Shown: positions 1 through 13,759 of the stretch, one piece after another
Layout: every line of letters starts with the position of its first letter
Position numbering within the stretch: the stretch's first letter is position 1
Assembly: GCF_000379685.1 (NCBI RefSeq)
Contig: NZ_KB903249.1
Coordinates: forward strand, 1,443,911-1,507,910
Reading direction: 5' to 3'
DNA from: Catelliglobosispora koreensis DSM 44566
Lineage (GTDB): Bacteria > Actinomycetota > Actinomycetes > Mycobacteriales > Micromonosporaceae
Length of the DNA stretch: 64,000 nt
Program-made: the position numbers and the translations under genes
The notes under the pieces: generated by a model
Seen by the model: the letters and a program-made list of their open reading frames with translations, nothing else
Told to the model about the DNA's origin: nothing
Databases searched by the model: none

Positions 1-475
1 GCGGCAGCGAGTAGCAGTTCGGCGTATAGGCCGAGTGCTTGTAGGTGTGATTGGCGATCTCGAATCGGTTCTCGGCGGCAATGCGGCGCGTGTGCTCGGG
101 ATACCGCTTGGCCCATAGGCCGGTGATGAAGAACGTGGCCGGGATCTGCCGCTCCTGCAACATGTCCAGGATCTTCACGTTGACGAACGAGGCGCTGGTG
201 TTCTTCAGCATCACCTCGGTCATGTCAGCGTCAAACGTGAGCGCCACGACTTGACGCTCCCGTGAGCCGTGGCTGACGACCGGCGGGTTGTGGCCGACCG
301 TTGTCGCCCCCGCAACGGAAACCGCCGCCTCAGAAGGCGACGGTTTGGCTTTCGGCGATCGCTCGGCGGCGACCGGCGTTAACGACGGTGCCGGCTCGGG
401 CGGCATGGTGTTGCAGCCAGTCAGGAAAACGGCACCAAGGCATAGCGAGATGATCCCCCGTAGACGCACCGGCAC
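1..475 (-). CDS. Polysaccharide deacetylase (NodB-type) lipoprotein, 3' end cut by window edge
   Basis: Reading leftwards from GTG 475 gives an open frame to the window edge, about 158 residues. It starts with a short basic stretch and a hydrophobic segment ending in the lipobox FLTGC, so it is a predicted lipoprotein. A Pro/Ala/Ser/Thr-rich linker follows, then a NodB-type catalytic domain: VALTFDAD matches motif 1 (TFDD/TFDAD) and NHTYKH matches the zinc-binding H-x3-H motif. The family removes acetyl groups from peptidoglycan or other GlcNAc polymers outside the membrane; the exact substrate cannot be told here. An alternative GTG start lies at 469. The gene is divergent from aroC with 74 bp between starts. 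The C-terminal motifs lie outside the window. Confidence 0.85.
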   Translation of the reverse strand, partial: MPVRLRGIISLCLGAVFLTGCNTMPPEPAPSLTPVAAERSPKAKPSPSEAAVSVAGATTVGHNPPVVSHGSRERQVVALTFDADMTEVMLKNTSASFVNVKILDMLQERQIPATFFITGLWAKRYPEHTRRIAAENRFEIANHTYKHSAYTPNCYSLP

Positions 476-549
476 ATCTTGGCAGAGCGTCGCTGTGGCG
501 TGGGGGCCGGCGGGGGAGTCTCACGTCGTGGGCATGAAAGACTGGTCGG

Positions 550-1728
550 GTGTTGCGTTGGTTGACAGCAGGGGAATCCCACGGGCCGGCATTGGTGGCG
601 GTCCTCGATGGGATCCCGGCTGGCGTGGAAGTGACTTCAGCCCAGATCGGCCGGGAGCTCGCGCGGCGGCGGCTCGGCTATGGCCGGGGTGCGCGGATGG
701 CGTTTGAGCAGGACGTCGTGACGATCATCGGCGGCGTACGCCATGGGGTCACGCTCGGCAGCCCGGTCGCCATCGAGGTGGGCAACTCGGAGTGGCCGAA
801 GTGGGAAACCGTCATGGCGGCTGACCCGGTCGACCCCGAGCTGCTGGCGAAGCAGGCCCGCAACGCTCCACTGACGCGTCCCCGCCCGGGCCACGCCGAC
901 CTCGCCGGCATGCAGAAGTATGGCCACACCGACGCCAGGCCGATCCTCGAGCGCGCTAGCGCGCGGGAGACAGCGGCCCGTGTCGCGGTTGGCACCGTGG
1001 CGAAAGCGTTGCTAAAGCAGGCCCTGGGCATCGAGATCGTGTCACACGTGGTCGAGCTCGGCTCGGTCGCGGCCAAGCCCGGTTTGGTCGCCCGCCCCGA
1101 AGACGAAGAGCGTATCGACGCCGATCCCTTGCGCTGTCTCGACCCGGAAGCGAGCGCCCGCATGGTCGCCGAGGTCGACGCCGCCAAGAAGGACGCCGAC
1201 ACCCTAGGCGGCATCGTGGAGGTGCTCGCCTACGGCGTGCCGCCGGGCCTAGGCAGCCACACCCAGTGGGACCGCAAGCTCGACGCCCGCATCGCCACCG
1301 CGCTCATGTCCATTCAGGCCATCAAAGGTGTCGAAATCGGCGACGCGTTCACCCAAGCGCGCTCCCGCGGCTCGGTCGCCCACGACGAGATCGTGCCTAC
1401 GGCAACGGGCGTCAAGCGCGTGACGGACCGCGCGGGGGGCCTGGAAGGCGGGATCACGAGCGGCGAGCCACTGCGCGTGCGTGCCGCTATGAAGCCCATC
1501 TCGTCGCTGAACCGCGCACTGTCCACTGTGGACATCACGACCGGCGAGGCGGCGACCGCGATCAACCAGCGTTCCGATGTCTGTGCCGTTCCGGCCGCCG
1601 CGATCGTCGCCGAAGCCATGCTGGCACTGGTGCTCGCCGAAGCCGCGACAGAGAAGTTCGGCGGGGACTCCGTCGCCGAGATCAAGCGAAACCTTCAGGG
1701 GTACCTAGAGAACCTGGTGATCTCATGA
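550..1728 (+). CDS. aroC: Chorismate synthase
   Basis: Catalyses the last shikimate step, 5-enolpyruvylshikimate-3-phosphate to chorismate, using reduced FMN. The 392-residue product has the family length and opens with the signature [12 protein letters not shown]. Later signatures are [11 protein letters not shown] and the C-terminal [12 protein letters not shown]. The start is GTG 550; no strong Shine-Dalgarno precedes it, but upstream in-frame codons do not continue the family's N-terminus. It is the first gene of an aroC-aroK-aroB-aroQ operon and its stop overlaps the aroK start (ATGA), so translation is probably coupled. An exact GTCCACTGTGGAC palindrome sits inside it at 1521-1533. Confidence 0.97.
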   Translation: MLRWLTAGESHGPALVAVLDGIPAGVEVTSAQIGRELARRRLGYGRGARMAFEQDVVTIIGGVRHGVTLGSPVAIEVGNSEWPKWETVMAADPVDPELLAKQARNAPLTRPRPGHADLAGMQKYGHTDARPILERASARETAARVAVGTVAKALLKQALGIEIVSHVVELGSVAAKPGLVARPEDEERIDADPLRCLDPEASARMVAEVDAAKKDADTLGGIVEVLAYGVPPGLGSHTQWDRKLDARIATALMSIQAIKGVEIGDAFTQARSRGSVAHDEIVPTATGVKRVTDRAGGLEGGITSGEPLRVRAAMKPISSLNRALSTVDITTGEAATAINQRSDVCAVPAAAIVAEAMLALVLAEAATEKFGGDSVAEIKRNLQGYLENLVIS

Positions 1729-2225
1729 AGCCCATCGCCGTGCTCGTTGGCCCGCCAGGGGCTGGCAAGACCACCGTCGGCACCCTGCTCGCCGAGTCCA
1801 GGGGAGTGTCCTTTCGCGACACCGACGCCGATATCGAGCAAGGCGTGGGCAAGCCGATTCCGGAGATCTTCGTCGACGAAGGTGAAGAGCACTTCCGCGC
1901 GCTCGAACGAGCCGCGGTCCGCAACGCACTGTCCACTCACGACGGTGTGCTCGCCCTTGGCGGCGGCGCGATCCTCGCCCCAGAGACCCGCCAACTCCTG
2001 GGCGGGCACACGGTCGTCTTCCTCAAGGTCGACCTCAGTGAGGCTGTCAGCCGGGTCGGGCTCGACCACGGCCGCCCGCTGCTGATGGTCAACCCCCGCG
2101 CGACATTGCGCTACTTGATGGAGCAGCGCCGTCCGCTCTACGAGGAGGTCTCCACCTATACGGTCGACACCTCAGGCCGCGCTCCCGAAGACGTCGTCGC
2201 CGACATCACCAAGGCCCTCGCATGA
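1725..2225 (+). CDS. aroK: Shikimate kinase
   Basis: Phosphorylates shikimate at the 3-hydroxyl with ATP. The 166-residue product has the P-loop [11 protein letters not shown] at residues 9-19, the shikimate-binding DTDADIE, and GGGAIL in the substrate pocket. RRPLYEE near residue 130 belongs to the lid/adenine region. The ATG overlaps the aroC stop (ATGA) and its own TGA overlaps the aroB ATG, so the three genes are coupled. The reading frame stays open well upstream inside aroC, but homology begins only at ATG 1725. Confidence 0.96.
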   Translation: MKPIAVLVGPPGAGKTTVGTLLAESRGVSFRDTDADIEQGVGKPIPEIFVDEGEEHFRALERAAVRNALSTHDGVLALGGGAILAPETRQLLGGHTVVFLKVDLSEAVSRVGLDHGRPLLMVNPRATLRYLMEQRRPLYEEVSTYTVDTSGRAPEDVVADITKALA

Positions 2226-3619
2226 CGACACCGCTATCGCCTGAAGAACCCGTGCACCACGCTCATTCGGCGACCCCGGGTCTTCCCACCGCGACTGAGC
2301 AAGCCGCTTCGGAGCCTTCCGTTTCCGTGGCTGCCCCAAGCGAACCCGCCGCTTCGGAGCCCGCGGCGAGTGAGCTTGCCGCCGCCTCCGAAGGCGCCGG
2401 CGACCTCGCGGCCCACGAGCGCGCCTTCATCGCCGCGACATCCCCGGCCGCTTTAGCAACGCCGGCGGGCCAAGCACCTGGCGCGCACCATCACGCGGCA
2501 CACGGCCACGAAGGCGAGCCCAGCGAGGGCGCGGTGGGGCATAGTCACGGGCTGCACGAGGCGCACGCTCACGAAGCGCACCACCATCACACGGTGGTTC
2601 GCGTGGGCGGGGCGCAGGCCTATGACGTCATCATCGGCGAGCACATCAGCCACCACTTGCCGTCGCTTGTCCAGGGGGCGACGCGGGCGGCGGTGCTGTT
2701 TACCGCTTCGGTCAACCACGACGCCTCGCACGCGGTGCATGAGCTGATCGGTGCGGGGATTGAAGTCACCCCGATCACGATCCCGGACGCCGAAGCCGGA
2801 AAGTCGGTCGAGGTCGCCGCCCGGTGCTGGGATACGTTGGCGGCCAACGGGTTCACCCGCTCCGATGTGGTCATTGGCGTGGGCGGGGGAGCACTGACCG
2901 ACCTCGCCGGATTCGTGGCGTCCACATGGCTGCGTGGCGTGCGCTGGGTGCCGGTGGCGACAAGTGTTAACGGGATGGTTGACGCAGCGGTAGGCGGCAA
3001 GACCGGCATCAACATCGCGGCGGGCAAAAACCTTGTGGGCGCGTTCTATCCGCCCGTGGGCGTCCTGTGCGAGCTGACCGCGCTCAAGACATTGCCTATC
3101 GCGCAACGCAATGCCGGGCTGGCCGAGGTCGTCAAGTGTGGCTTCATCGCCGACCCGGTCATCCTCGAGCTGATGTCCAAACCGGACAGTCTGCCGGAAC
3201 TCATCGAGCGTTCCGTGCGCGTCAAAGCCGAAGTGGTCGCGGAGGATCTCAAGGAAAGTGGCCGCCGCGAGATTCTGAACTACGGCCACACGCTCGGGCA
3301 CGCGATCGAAAACGTGGAGAACTACACGTGGTCGCACGGTCAGGCGATCAGCGTCGGGCTTGTTTACGCGGCGATCCTCGGCAAACTGACGGGCCGCCCC
3401 GACTTCGTGGACCAGACCCGTGAGCACCTGTCCGCGCTGGGACTGCCCGTGAGCTATGACGGAGACTGGGCCGCGTTGCGTGCCGCGATGTCCATCGACA
3501 AGAAGGCGCGGGGCAACGCACTGCGTTTCGTGCTCCTGGACGACCTGGCAAAGCCGGTCACCGTGCCGGTCCAAGACGAATCTTTGCTACAGAGGGCATA
3601 TGAAGGTCTACGTTCTTAA
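2222..3619 (+). CDS. aroB: 3-Dehydroquinate synthase with long His-rich N-terminal extension
   Basis: Cyclises DAHP to 3-dehydroquinate using NAD and a divalent metal. The core from about residue 122 is a normal AroB of roughly 340 residues, with [16 protein letters not shown], the lysine-bearing GGKTGIN and the metal ligands in [11 protein letters not shown]. Upstream lie about 120 extra residues: an Ala/Ser/Glu-rich repeat region ([13 protein letters not shown]) and then a His-rich stretch with 14 histidines in 37 residues, ending HHHH just before the core. ATG 2222 overlaps the aroK stop and the extension has no stop codons and normal codon use, so I keep it. A shorter form from GTG 2594 is possible but has no Shine-Dalgarno. 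The 3' end overlaps aroQ by 20 bp. Confidence 0.93.
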   Translation: MTTPLSPEEPVHHAHSATPGLPTATEQAASEPSVSVAAPSEPAASEPAASELAAASEGAGDLAAHERAFIAATSPAALATPAGQAPGAHHHAAHGHEGEPSEGAVGHSHGLHEAHAHEAHHHHTVVRVGGAQAYDVIIGEHISHHLPSLVQGATRAAVLFTASVNHDASHAVHELIGAGIEVTPITIPDAEAGKSVEVAARCWDTLAANGFTRSDVVIGVGGGALTDLAGFVASTWLRGVRWVPVATSVNGMVDAAVGGKTGINIAAGKNLVGAFYPPVGVLCELTALKTLPIAQRNAGLAEVVKCGFIADPVILELMSKPDSLPELIERSVRVKAEVVAEDLKESGRREILNYGHTLGHAIENVENYTWSHGQAISVGLVYAAILGKLTGRPDFVDQTREHLSALGLPVSYDGDWAALRAAMSIDKKARGNALRFVLLDDLAKPVTVPVQDESLLQRAYEGLRS

Positions 3620-4025
3620 CGGGGTGAACCTGGGCCGGCTGGGCACCAGGCAAACCGATATCTACGGCGTCACGACCTACGAGGCGCTCGCGGAGATGTG
3701 CGCCGGCGCGGGCAAGGAGCTCGGGCTGGACGTCGAGGTGCGCCAAACGGACAGTGAAGCCGAACTCGTGGGCTGGCTGCACCAGGCGGCCGACGAACGC
3801 GCGCCGGTCGTGCTAAATCCCGCAGCGTGGTCGCACTATTCGATCGCGGTCCGCGACGCGTGCGCCATGCTCAACGCTCCGCTGATCGAGGTGCACCTGT
3901 CCAACATCCACGCCCGTGAGGAGTTCCGGCATCATTCGGTGGTTTCAGCCGTGGCGTCCGGGGTGATTTGTGGTCTTGGCGTGGATGGCTACCGTCTCGC
4001 GCTGTTGCACCTCGCACAACGCTAG
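3600..4025 (+). CDS. aroQ: 3-Dehydroquinate dehydratase, type II
   Basis: Dehydrates 3-dehydroquinate to 3-dehydroshikimate. The 141-residue product has the type II length and motifs: [13 protein letters not shown] with the catalytic-loop arginine, Tyr in [15 protein letters not shown], and [17 protein letters not shown] with the active-site histidine. ATG 3600 follows AGAGGG at about 6 nt and lies inside the 3' end of aroB. It closes the aro gene block; efp begins 46 bp downstream with its own Shine-Dalgarno. Confidence 0.96.
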   Translation: MKVYVLNGVNLGRLGTRQTDIYGVTTYEALAEMCAGAGKELGLDVEVRQTDSEAELVGWLHQAADERAPVVLNPAAWSHYSIAVRDACAMLNAPLIEVHLSNIHAREEFRHHSVVSAVASGVICGLGVDGYRLALLHLAQR

Positions 4026-4071
4026 ACTGGTGCCCGTTTGTTCATTGAATACCTAACCAGGAGATTTGGCA

Positions 4072-4629
4072 GTGGCCTCCACTAACGACCTCAAGAACGG
4101 CATGGTGCTCAACCTCGATAACCAGTTGTGGTCGGTGGTCGAGTTCCAGCACGTGAAGCCGGGCAAGGGCCCAGCCTTCGTGCGCACCACGCTGAAGCAG
4201 ATCCCTTCGGGCAAGGTGGTCGACAAGACGTTCAACGCGGGCACCAAGGTGGAGACCGCCAACGTCGACAAGCGCACGATGCAATACCTCTACAAGGACG
4301 GCGAAGACTTCGTCTTCATGGACCTCGACACCTACGACCAGATCCACGTCGGTGCCGGTGTCATGGGCGACAACGAGAATTACCTGCTGCCCGAGGCTGA
4401 GGTGATTGTCGCCACTCACGAGGGCGTCGTCCTCTACGTTGAGCTTCCGACCAGCGTCATGGTCGAGGTCACCTACACCGAGCCGGGCCTTCAGGGCGAC
4501 CGCTCGACCGGTGGCACCAAGCCGGCCACGATCGAGACCGGCGCGACTGTCCAGGTGCCGCTGTTCATCAGCACCGGCGAGAAGATCAAGGTCGACACCC
4601 GTGACGGCCGTTACCTCGGCCGCTCGTAA
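4072..4629 (+). CDS. efp: Elongation factor P, PGKGP-loop type
   Basis: Binds ribosomes stalled at polyproline and helps peptide-bond formation. The 185-residue protein has the KOW-like N-terminal domain and two OB-fold domains. The tip loop that reaches the peptidyl-transferase centre reads PGKGP with Lys32. In actinobacteria this palindromic loop marks a subfamily reported to work with an unmodified lysine; no EpmA or EarP homologue is visible here, which agrees but proves nothing. GTG 4072 is chosen because CCAGGAG lies 8 nt upstream; the TTG at 4066 is too close to that site. The proline-rich LppU-like protein two genes downstream would be a natural EF-P client. Confidence 0.95.
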   Translation: MASTNDLKNGMVLNLDNQLWSVVEFQHVKPGKGPAFVRTTLKQIPSGKVVDKTFNAGTKVETANVDKRTMQYLYKDGEDFVFMDLDTYDQIHVGAGVMGDNENYLLPEAEVIVATHEGVVLYVELPTSVMVEVTYTEPGLQGDRSTGGTKPATIETGATVQVPLFISTGEKIKVDTRDGRYLGRS

Positions 4630-4689
4630 TGCCAAAGGTCTTCGAATTACTGCGACCTGATCTTGGGCCGAAGGCATGGAGCTTGCGAC

Positions 4690-5127
4690 ATGCCTGAAGG
4701 ACCTAAGACAAACATGCCGGCGCGCCGCAGGGCGCGTAAGCGGGCACTAGATGTGCTCTATGAAGCCGATCTTCGCGATCTGCCGGTGAGCCAGGTGCTC
4801 GACGCCTATGTCGAGCGCCTGGAACAGCCACGGCCGGAGCACTTGCCGTACACCATTTCGCTCGTGAAGGGTGTCGACGACAAGCTCGACCGGATCGACG
4901 AAGCCATCTCCACCTATGCCGAGGGCTGGACCATCGACCGGATGCCGATCGTGGACCGCAACCTCGCCCGCATAGCGGTCTATGAGCTGTTCTTCGTGGC
5001 CGAGATCGACGATCCCGTGGCCATCACGGAAGCCGTTGAGCTGGCGAAGGAACTGTCCACTGACGACTCGCCCCGATTCCTCAATGGACTGCTCGGAAGG
5101 ATCGCCGACTACGCGCCTCGCGACTGA
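4690..5127 (+). CDS. nusB: Transcription antitermination factor NusB
   Basis: RNA-binding factor that with NusE/S10 assembles antitermination complexes on rRNA transcripts. The 145-residue all-helical protein starts with the basic ARRRARKRALDVLYEADLR and has the C-terminal signature DDSPRFLNGLLGRIAD. ATG 4690 is chosen because GGAG lies 8 nt upstream; ATG 4714 and TTG 4663 are in frame but fit less well. efp-nusB order is typical of actinobacteria. A strong palindrome follows 20 bp after the stop. Confidence 0.95.
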   Translation: MPEGPKTNMPARRRARKRALDVLYEADLRDLPVSQVLDAYVERLEQPRPEHLPYTISLVKGVDDKLDRIDEAISTYAEGWTIDRMPIVDRNLARIAVYELFFVAEIDDPVAITEAVELAKELSTDDSPRFLNGLLGRIADYAPRD

Positions 5128-5146
5128 CGGTAGGGTGCCTCCCTGT

Positions 5147-5169
5147 GCGCGGTGGACGGTCCACCGCGC
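5147..5169. repeat. Perfect 11-bp inverted repeat with 1-nt centre upstream of the LppU-like gene
   Basis: Arms GCGCGGTGGAC (5147-5157) and GTCCACCGCGC (5159-5169) are exact complements around G5158. The dyad lies between nusB and the TTG start at 5187, ending two bases before the GGGGGAGG ribosome-binding site. No T-run follows, so it is not a standard terminator. It may be a regulator operator or an RNA hairpin affecting translation; the role is unknown. Confidence 0.7.
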
Positions 5170-5186
5170 CGTGGGGGAGGAACGAA

Positions 5187-5963
5187 TTGAGTTACGGGGA
5201 TCAGTCACAGCCGCCCGGTCAGGGGCAGCCGCAGGATCCGTTCGCGCAACAGGGTCCGTACCCGCCGCAAGGGCAGTATCCGCCGCAGGATCCTTATGCG
5301 GCACCGGTTCAGCCTGGATACCCACCGCAGGATCCATATGCGGCACCGGCTTCGCCCGCGCAGCCACCGGGTTACCCGCCGCAGGATCCTTATGCGGGGC
5401 AGGGGCAGCAGCTCCCGCCAACGGCGCAATATCCAGTGCAGGGGCAGTATCCACAGCAGCCGCCCTATGGCCAGCCGCAATACGGGCAGCCACAGTATGG
5501 GCAGCCAGCCGTCGCGCCAGCGGCGCCGGCCAAGAAAACAGGGCTGAAAATCGCCGTGATCGCCGGCGGTGTCGCGGTTCTGTGCCTGCTTGGCTGCGTG
5601 GCCTGGGGGGTCACGACTTACCTAAACCCGAAGGACGAAGAGCCGGTGGCGAAGGCGACAACGGCGACTCCGTCTCCGAAGCGCACCAGCCCGACGCCTA
5701 AGCCCAGCCTGACGAAGTCGCCGGAATGGGATCCGAAGGTCAAGGATTGTGTGAAGAACACCGGCACTGACGCCGACCCGAACCTGGTGCCGGCCACCTG
5801 CGGCCCAGGAACGTACAAGATCGTGGCCCGGGTGCCCAACACCACGGACCCTGGGTCGTGCAAGACCGGGCCGTTCGCGGCGAAGGAGCCCTACGACGCG
5901 ACGTATTGGTACCGCTCGGGCAGCGGGATCTATCGCTATGTGCTCTGCCTGAAGAAGCAGTAA
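5187..5963 (+). CDS. Pro/Gln-rich membrane-anchored protein, LppU/SCO3897-like
   Basis: A 258-residue protein in three parts. Residues 1-115 are a cytoplasmic low-complexity region rich in Pro, Gln, Gly and Tyr, with repeats such as YPPQDPYA and YGQPQ. One transmembrane helix follows (about 120-145, LKIAVIAGGVAVLCLLG). After a Ser/Thr/Pro linker comes an outer domain of about 75 residues with four cysteines (VKDC, ATCG, GSCK, YVLC), fitting the LppU/SCO3897 family. Function is unknown. TTG 5187 is chosen because GGGGGAGG lies 6 nt upstream; GTG 5145 has no ribosome-binding site. The Pro-rich repeats would need EF-P. The gene ends inside a bidirectional terminator. Confidence 0.85.
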   Translation: MSYGDQSQPPGQGQPQDPFAQQGPYPPQGQYPPQDPYAAPVQPGYPPQDPYAAPASPAQPPGYPPQDPYAGQGQQLPPTAQYPVQGQYPQQPPYGQPQYGQPQYGQPAVAPAAPAKKTGLKIAVIAGGVAVLCLLGCVAWGVTTYLNPKDEEPVAKATTATPSPKRTSPTPKPSLTKSPEWDPKVKDCVKNTGTDADPNLVPATCGPGTYKIVARVPNTTDPGSCKTGPFAAKEPYDATYWYRSGSGIYRYVLCLKKQ

Positions 5964-5999
5964 AGAAAAGTGGCCCCCAAGCGGGGGCCACTTTTCTTT
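5962..5999. terminator. Bidirectional intrinsic terminator between the LppU-like gene and bldD
   Basis: A perfect 17-bp stem, AAAGAAAAGTGGCCCCC (5962-5978) with its complement at 5983-5999, and a 4-nt AAGC loop. The A-rich outer part of one arm supplies the U-tract in both directions, so it can end both converging transcripts. It begins in the stop codon of the upstream gene and ends 2 nt from the bldD stop. Confidence 0.95.
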
Positions 6000-6001
6000 A
6001 G

Positions 6002-6490
6002 TCAGCTAGCGAAGAACGCACGGGGGTCGGCCACAAGGACGTTGTGGTCGGCGAGACGCTCGATCAGCTCTGTTGGGGTGCAATCGTAGAAGACCGCCAG
6101 CGCTTGCAGGTCGACAGCGCGGATGGACAGGACGCGGCCGTTGTAGTCGCCGCGTTGCTGCTGGATCGCACGGGCGAAGCGGGCGACCGAAGCGAGGTCT
6201 TCGGCGGCGCCATCGTAAAGCTTCTCCAGATCCAGGACGATCTTGCTTGTTGGCTCGTGGCGGGGGGCAGGGCCATCGGGCAGAAGTTCGCCAACCGGTA
6301 CGCGGTAGAAGTCAGCGAGCTCGGCGAGCCGGGACACGGTCACGGCACGGTCGCCGCGCTCGTAAGACCCGACAACGACGGCTTTCCAGCGCCCACCAGA
6401 CTTTTCTTCAACACCTTGCAGCGAGAGGTTCTGCTGCTGGCGAATGGAGCGCAACCGGGCGCCTAGCGACTTCGCGTAATCAGAAGGCAT
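6002..6490 (-). CDS. bldD: Developmental regulator BldD, c-di-GMP-responsive
   Basis: A 162-residue orthologue of the Streptomyces master regulator that represses sporulation genes during vegetative growth when dimerised by tetrameric c-di-GMP. The N-terminal helix-turn-helix (about 8-70) includes GRWKAVVVGSYERGDRAVT, nearly identical to Streptomyces BldD. The C-terminal domain keeps the c-di-GMP signature RGD-X8-RxxD as R113-G-D115 and R124-A-V-D127. ATG 6490 is chosen because GGAG lies 8 nt upstream; GTG 6499 is too close to that site. A near-consensus BldD box lies 40 bp upstream, suggesting autoregulation. It is divergent from pyrR. Confidence 0.96.
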   Translation of the reverse strand: MPSDYAKSLGARLRSIRQQQNLSLQGVEEKSGGRWKAVVVGSYERGDRAVTVSRLAELADFYRVPVGELLPDGPAPRHEPTSKIVLDLEKLYDGAAEDLASVARFARAIQQQRGDYNGRVLSIRAVDLQALAVFYDCTPTELIERLADHNVLVADPRAFFAS

Positions 6491-6530
6491 TTTCTTCACT
6501 CCGGGGGTCGGCTCAGTGCAGCTGTGGTCA

Positions 6531-6543
6531 CTACGCAGCGTGA
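6531..6543 (-). promoter_or_regulatory. Putative BldD binding site upstream of bldD
   Basis: Read on the minus strand the site is TCACGCTGCGTAG. It matches the published BldD consensus TNACNC(A/T)GNGTNA at all but the last defined position. It lies about 40 bp upstream of the bldD start, where a repressor could act on its own promoter. The Streptomyces gene is autoregulated in the same way. Confidence 0.6.
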
Positions 6544-6552
6544 CGACCGTAA

Positions 6553-8114
<1,562 letters not shown>

Positions 8115-8116
8115 GC

Positions 8117-9331
8117 ATGAAGATCTATATCCGGGATGGCCTGATCGTCGACAAGGCAGCGGGAGCGCAGGTGGTCGACACCGACGGCCTCGTCGCGCTG
8201 CCGGGCCTCGTCGACCTGCACACCCACTTGCGGGAGCCGGGCCGCGAAGACGCCGAGACCGTCTTGACGGGATCGCGCGCGGCCGCCCTCGGTGGTTACA
8301 CCGCCGTGTGCGCCATGGCCAACACCTCACCCGTGGCCGACACCGCGGGCGTGGTCGAGCAGGTGTACCGCCTGGGTCAAGAGGCTGGACTGGTTGACGT
8401 GCAACCGATCGGGGCCGTGACCGTCGGGCTGGCCGGTGAGCGCCTGGCCGAGTTGGGGGCGATGGCCGAAAGTGCCGCGCGGGTACGCGTTTTCTCCGAC
8501 GATGGCTTCTGCGTTCACGATCCGCGGCTCATGCGCCGCGCCCTGGAATATGTCAAGGCTTTCAACGGTGTCATCGCCCAGCACGCCGAGGAGCCGCGCC
8601 TGACCGAGGGCGCACAGATGCACGAGGGCGATGTCTCGCAACGGCTCGGTCTAACTGGCTGGCCCGCTGTCGCTGAGGAAAGCATCATCGCCCGCGACGT
8701 TCTGCTCGCTGAACATGTCGGATCGCGGTTGCATGTCTGCCACGTGTCCACTGCGGGCAGCGTTGAGGTGATCCGGCAGGCGAAGGCGCGCGGCGTTCAG
8801 GTCACCGCTGAGGTGACCCCGCACCACTTGCTCCTGACACACGAGCTGGCGACCTCCTATGACCCGGTGTACAAGGTGAATCCGCCGCTGCGCACGGCCA
8901 GTGACGTCGAGGCGCTGCGCCAGGGTGTGCTCGACGGGACGATCGACATCATCGCCACCGACCACGCTCCACACACGAGCGAGGACAAGGAATGCGAGTG
9001 GGCCTACGCCCGCCCTGGGATGCTCGGCTTGGAAACCGCGCTGCCCATCGCGATCCACGTTTTCGGTGAGCAGTGGGACCTGATCTCGGAGCGCATGTCC
9101 TATGCCCCGGCGCGCATCGCGCAACTGTCCGGGCACGGGCACCCGCTCACGCCGGGAAACCCGGCCAATTTCACGCTCATCGACCCCACAGCGAAGTGGG
9201 CCGTCGACCCGCACGGGCTGGCGAGCCTAAGCCACAACACGCCTTACGCGGGGATGACCCTGCCAGGGCGGGTCGTCCACACCTACTTGCGTGGTGTGCA
9301 GACGGTCGAAAACGGGAAGGTGACGAAGTGA
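8117..9331 (+). CDS. pyrC: Dihydroorotase
   Basis: Cyclises carbamoyl aspartate to dihydroorotate in a metal-dependent amidohydrolase barrel. Metal ligands are visible in [10 protein letters not shown], in HAEEPRL, and in the histidine of HVCHVST; the catalytic aspartate is in [13 protein letters not shown] 8117 has GGAGGA 8 nt upstream and gives 404 residues, about 20 fewer than many actinobacterial PyrC. The shortfall is at the small N-terminal beta domain, not the active site. Its TGA overlaps the carA GTG. Confidence 0.96.
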   Translation: MKIYIRDGLIVDKAAGAQVVDTDGLVALPGLVDLHTHLREPGREDAETVLTGSRAAALGGYTAVCAMANTSPVADTAGVVEQVYRLGQEAGLVDVQPIGAVTVGLAGERLAELGAMAESAARVRVFSDDGFCVHDPRLMRRALEYVKAFNGVIAQHAEEPRLTEGAQMHEGDVSQRLGLTGWPAVAEESIIARDVLLAEHVGSRLHVCHVSTAGSVEVIRQAKARGVQVTAEVTPHHLLLTHELATSYDPVYKVNPPLRTASDVEALRQGVLDGTIDIIATDHAPHTSEDKECEWAYARPGMLGLETALPIAIHVFGEQWDLISERMSYAPARIAQLSGHGHPLTPGNPANFTLIDPTAKWAVDPHGLASLSHNTPYAGMTLPGRVVHTYLRGVQTVENGKVTK

Positions 9332-10417
9332 CTGAGGCAATCCTTGTCCTTGAGGACGGGCGGACGTTCCGGGGGGAGGCATACGGCGCTGCCGGCGAAA
9401 CGTTCGGCGAGGCCGTGTTCACCACCGGGATGACCGGTTACCAGGAGACACTGACCGACCCGTCGTATCACCGCCAGGTTGTCGTGCAGACGGCCCCGCA
9501 CATTGGCAACACCGGCGTCAACGATGAGGACGATGAGTCGGGCCGCATCTGGGTCGCTGGCTATGTCGTGCGCGATCCGTCGCGTACCCCCTCGAATTGG
9601 CGCTCGAAACGCGGCCTGCAAGAGCGGCTCGAAGAAGAAGGTGTCGTTGGCATCTCGGGTATTGATACCCGCGCCTTGACGCGCCACTTGCGTGAGCGGG
9701 GCGCGATGCGGGTGGGAGTGTCCAGTGTGGACGCTGATCCGCAAGCGTTGCTGGCGCGCATTCTGGAGCAGCCGCTGATGGTTGGCGCCGATCTCAGCGC
9801 CGAAGTCACGACGCCGCAAACCTATGTGGTGCAAGCCGAAGGCGAGCACCGCTACACGGTCGCGGCCCTGGACCTTGGCATCAAGCGCAATGTGGCCAGG
9901 CGGCTTGCCAAGCGCGGTGTCACCACGCACATCATGCCGGCGACCTCAAGCCTCGAGGACCTTAAGAGCGTCAACCCGGACGCCATCTTCTTCTCGCCCG
10001 GACCGGGTGACCCCGCAACAGCCGATCACCCCGTGGTGCTCGCGCAAGCCGTGATGCGGCAACGGATTCCGCTGTTCGGCATCTGCTTCGGCAGCCAGAT
10101 CCTGGGGCGTGCCCTGGGGTTCGGGACGTACAAGCTCGGCTACGGTCACCGGGGCATCAACCAGCCTGTGATGGACCGCGTCACCGGCAAAGTCGAAATC
10201 ACCTCACACAACCACGGCTTCGCGGTGGACGCGCCGGAGAAGTCCGAAGGCGAGTTCGGCCGGGTCGAGGTCAGTCACGTTTGCCTGAACGACAACGTTG
10301 TCGAGGGTCTGCGGTGTTTGGACACTCCCGCGTTCACCGTGCAGTACCACCCCGAAGCGGCGGCCGGCCCGCACGATGCCGACTATCTGTTCGACCGGTT
10401 CGTTGAGTTGGTGGAAA

Positions 10418-10425
<8 letters not shown>
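9328..10425 (+). CDS. carA: Carbamoyl-phosphate synthase small (glutaminase) chain
   Basis: Releases ammonia from glutamine for CarB. The 365-residue protein has the CarA-specific N-terminal half ([13 protein letters not shown]) and a class I amidotransferase domain with the nucleophile in [16 protein letters not shown] and the His/Glu pair in QYHPEA. GTG 9328 overlaps the pyrC stop, and the 3' end overlaps carB by 8 bp. Carbamoyl phosphate made here serves the adjacent pyrB and also argF at 56273. Confidence 0.97.

Positions 10426-13755
<3,330 letters not shown>

Positions 13756-13759
<4 letters not shown>

Noticed and set aside
2453-3574. Minus-strand open frame of 373 codons opposite aroB
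   Set aside because: A shadow of aroB codon structure with no recognisable domain or ribosome-binding site.
6528-6543. GTCAC-N8-GTGAC dyad as the BldD site itself
   Set aside because: The spacing is wrong for BldD. The overlapping TCACGCTGCGTAG in the other register fits the consensus better.
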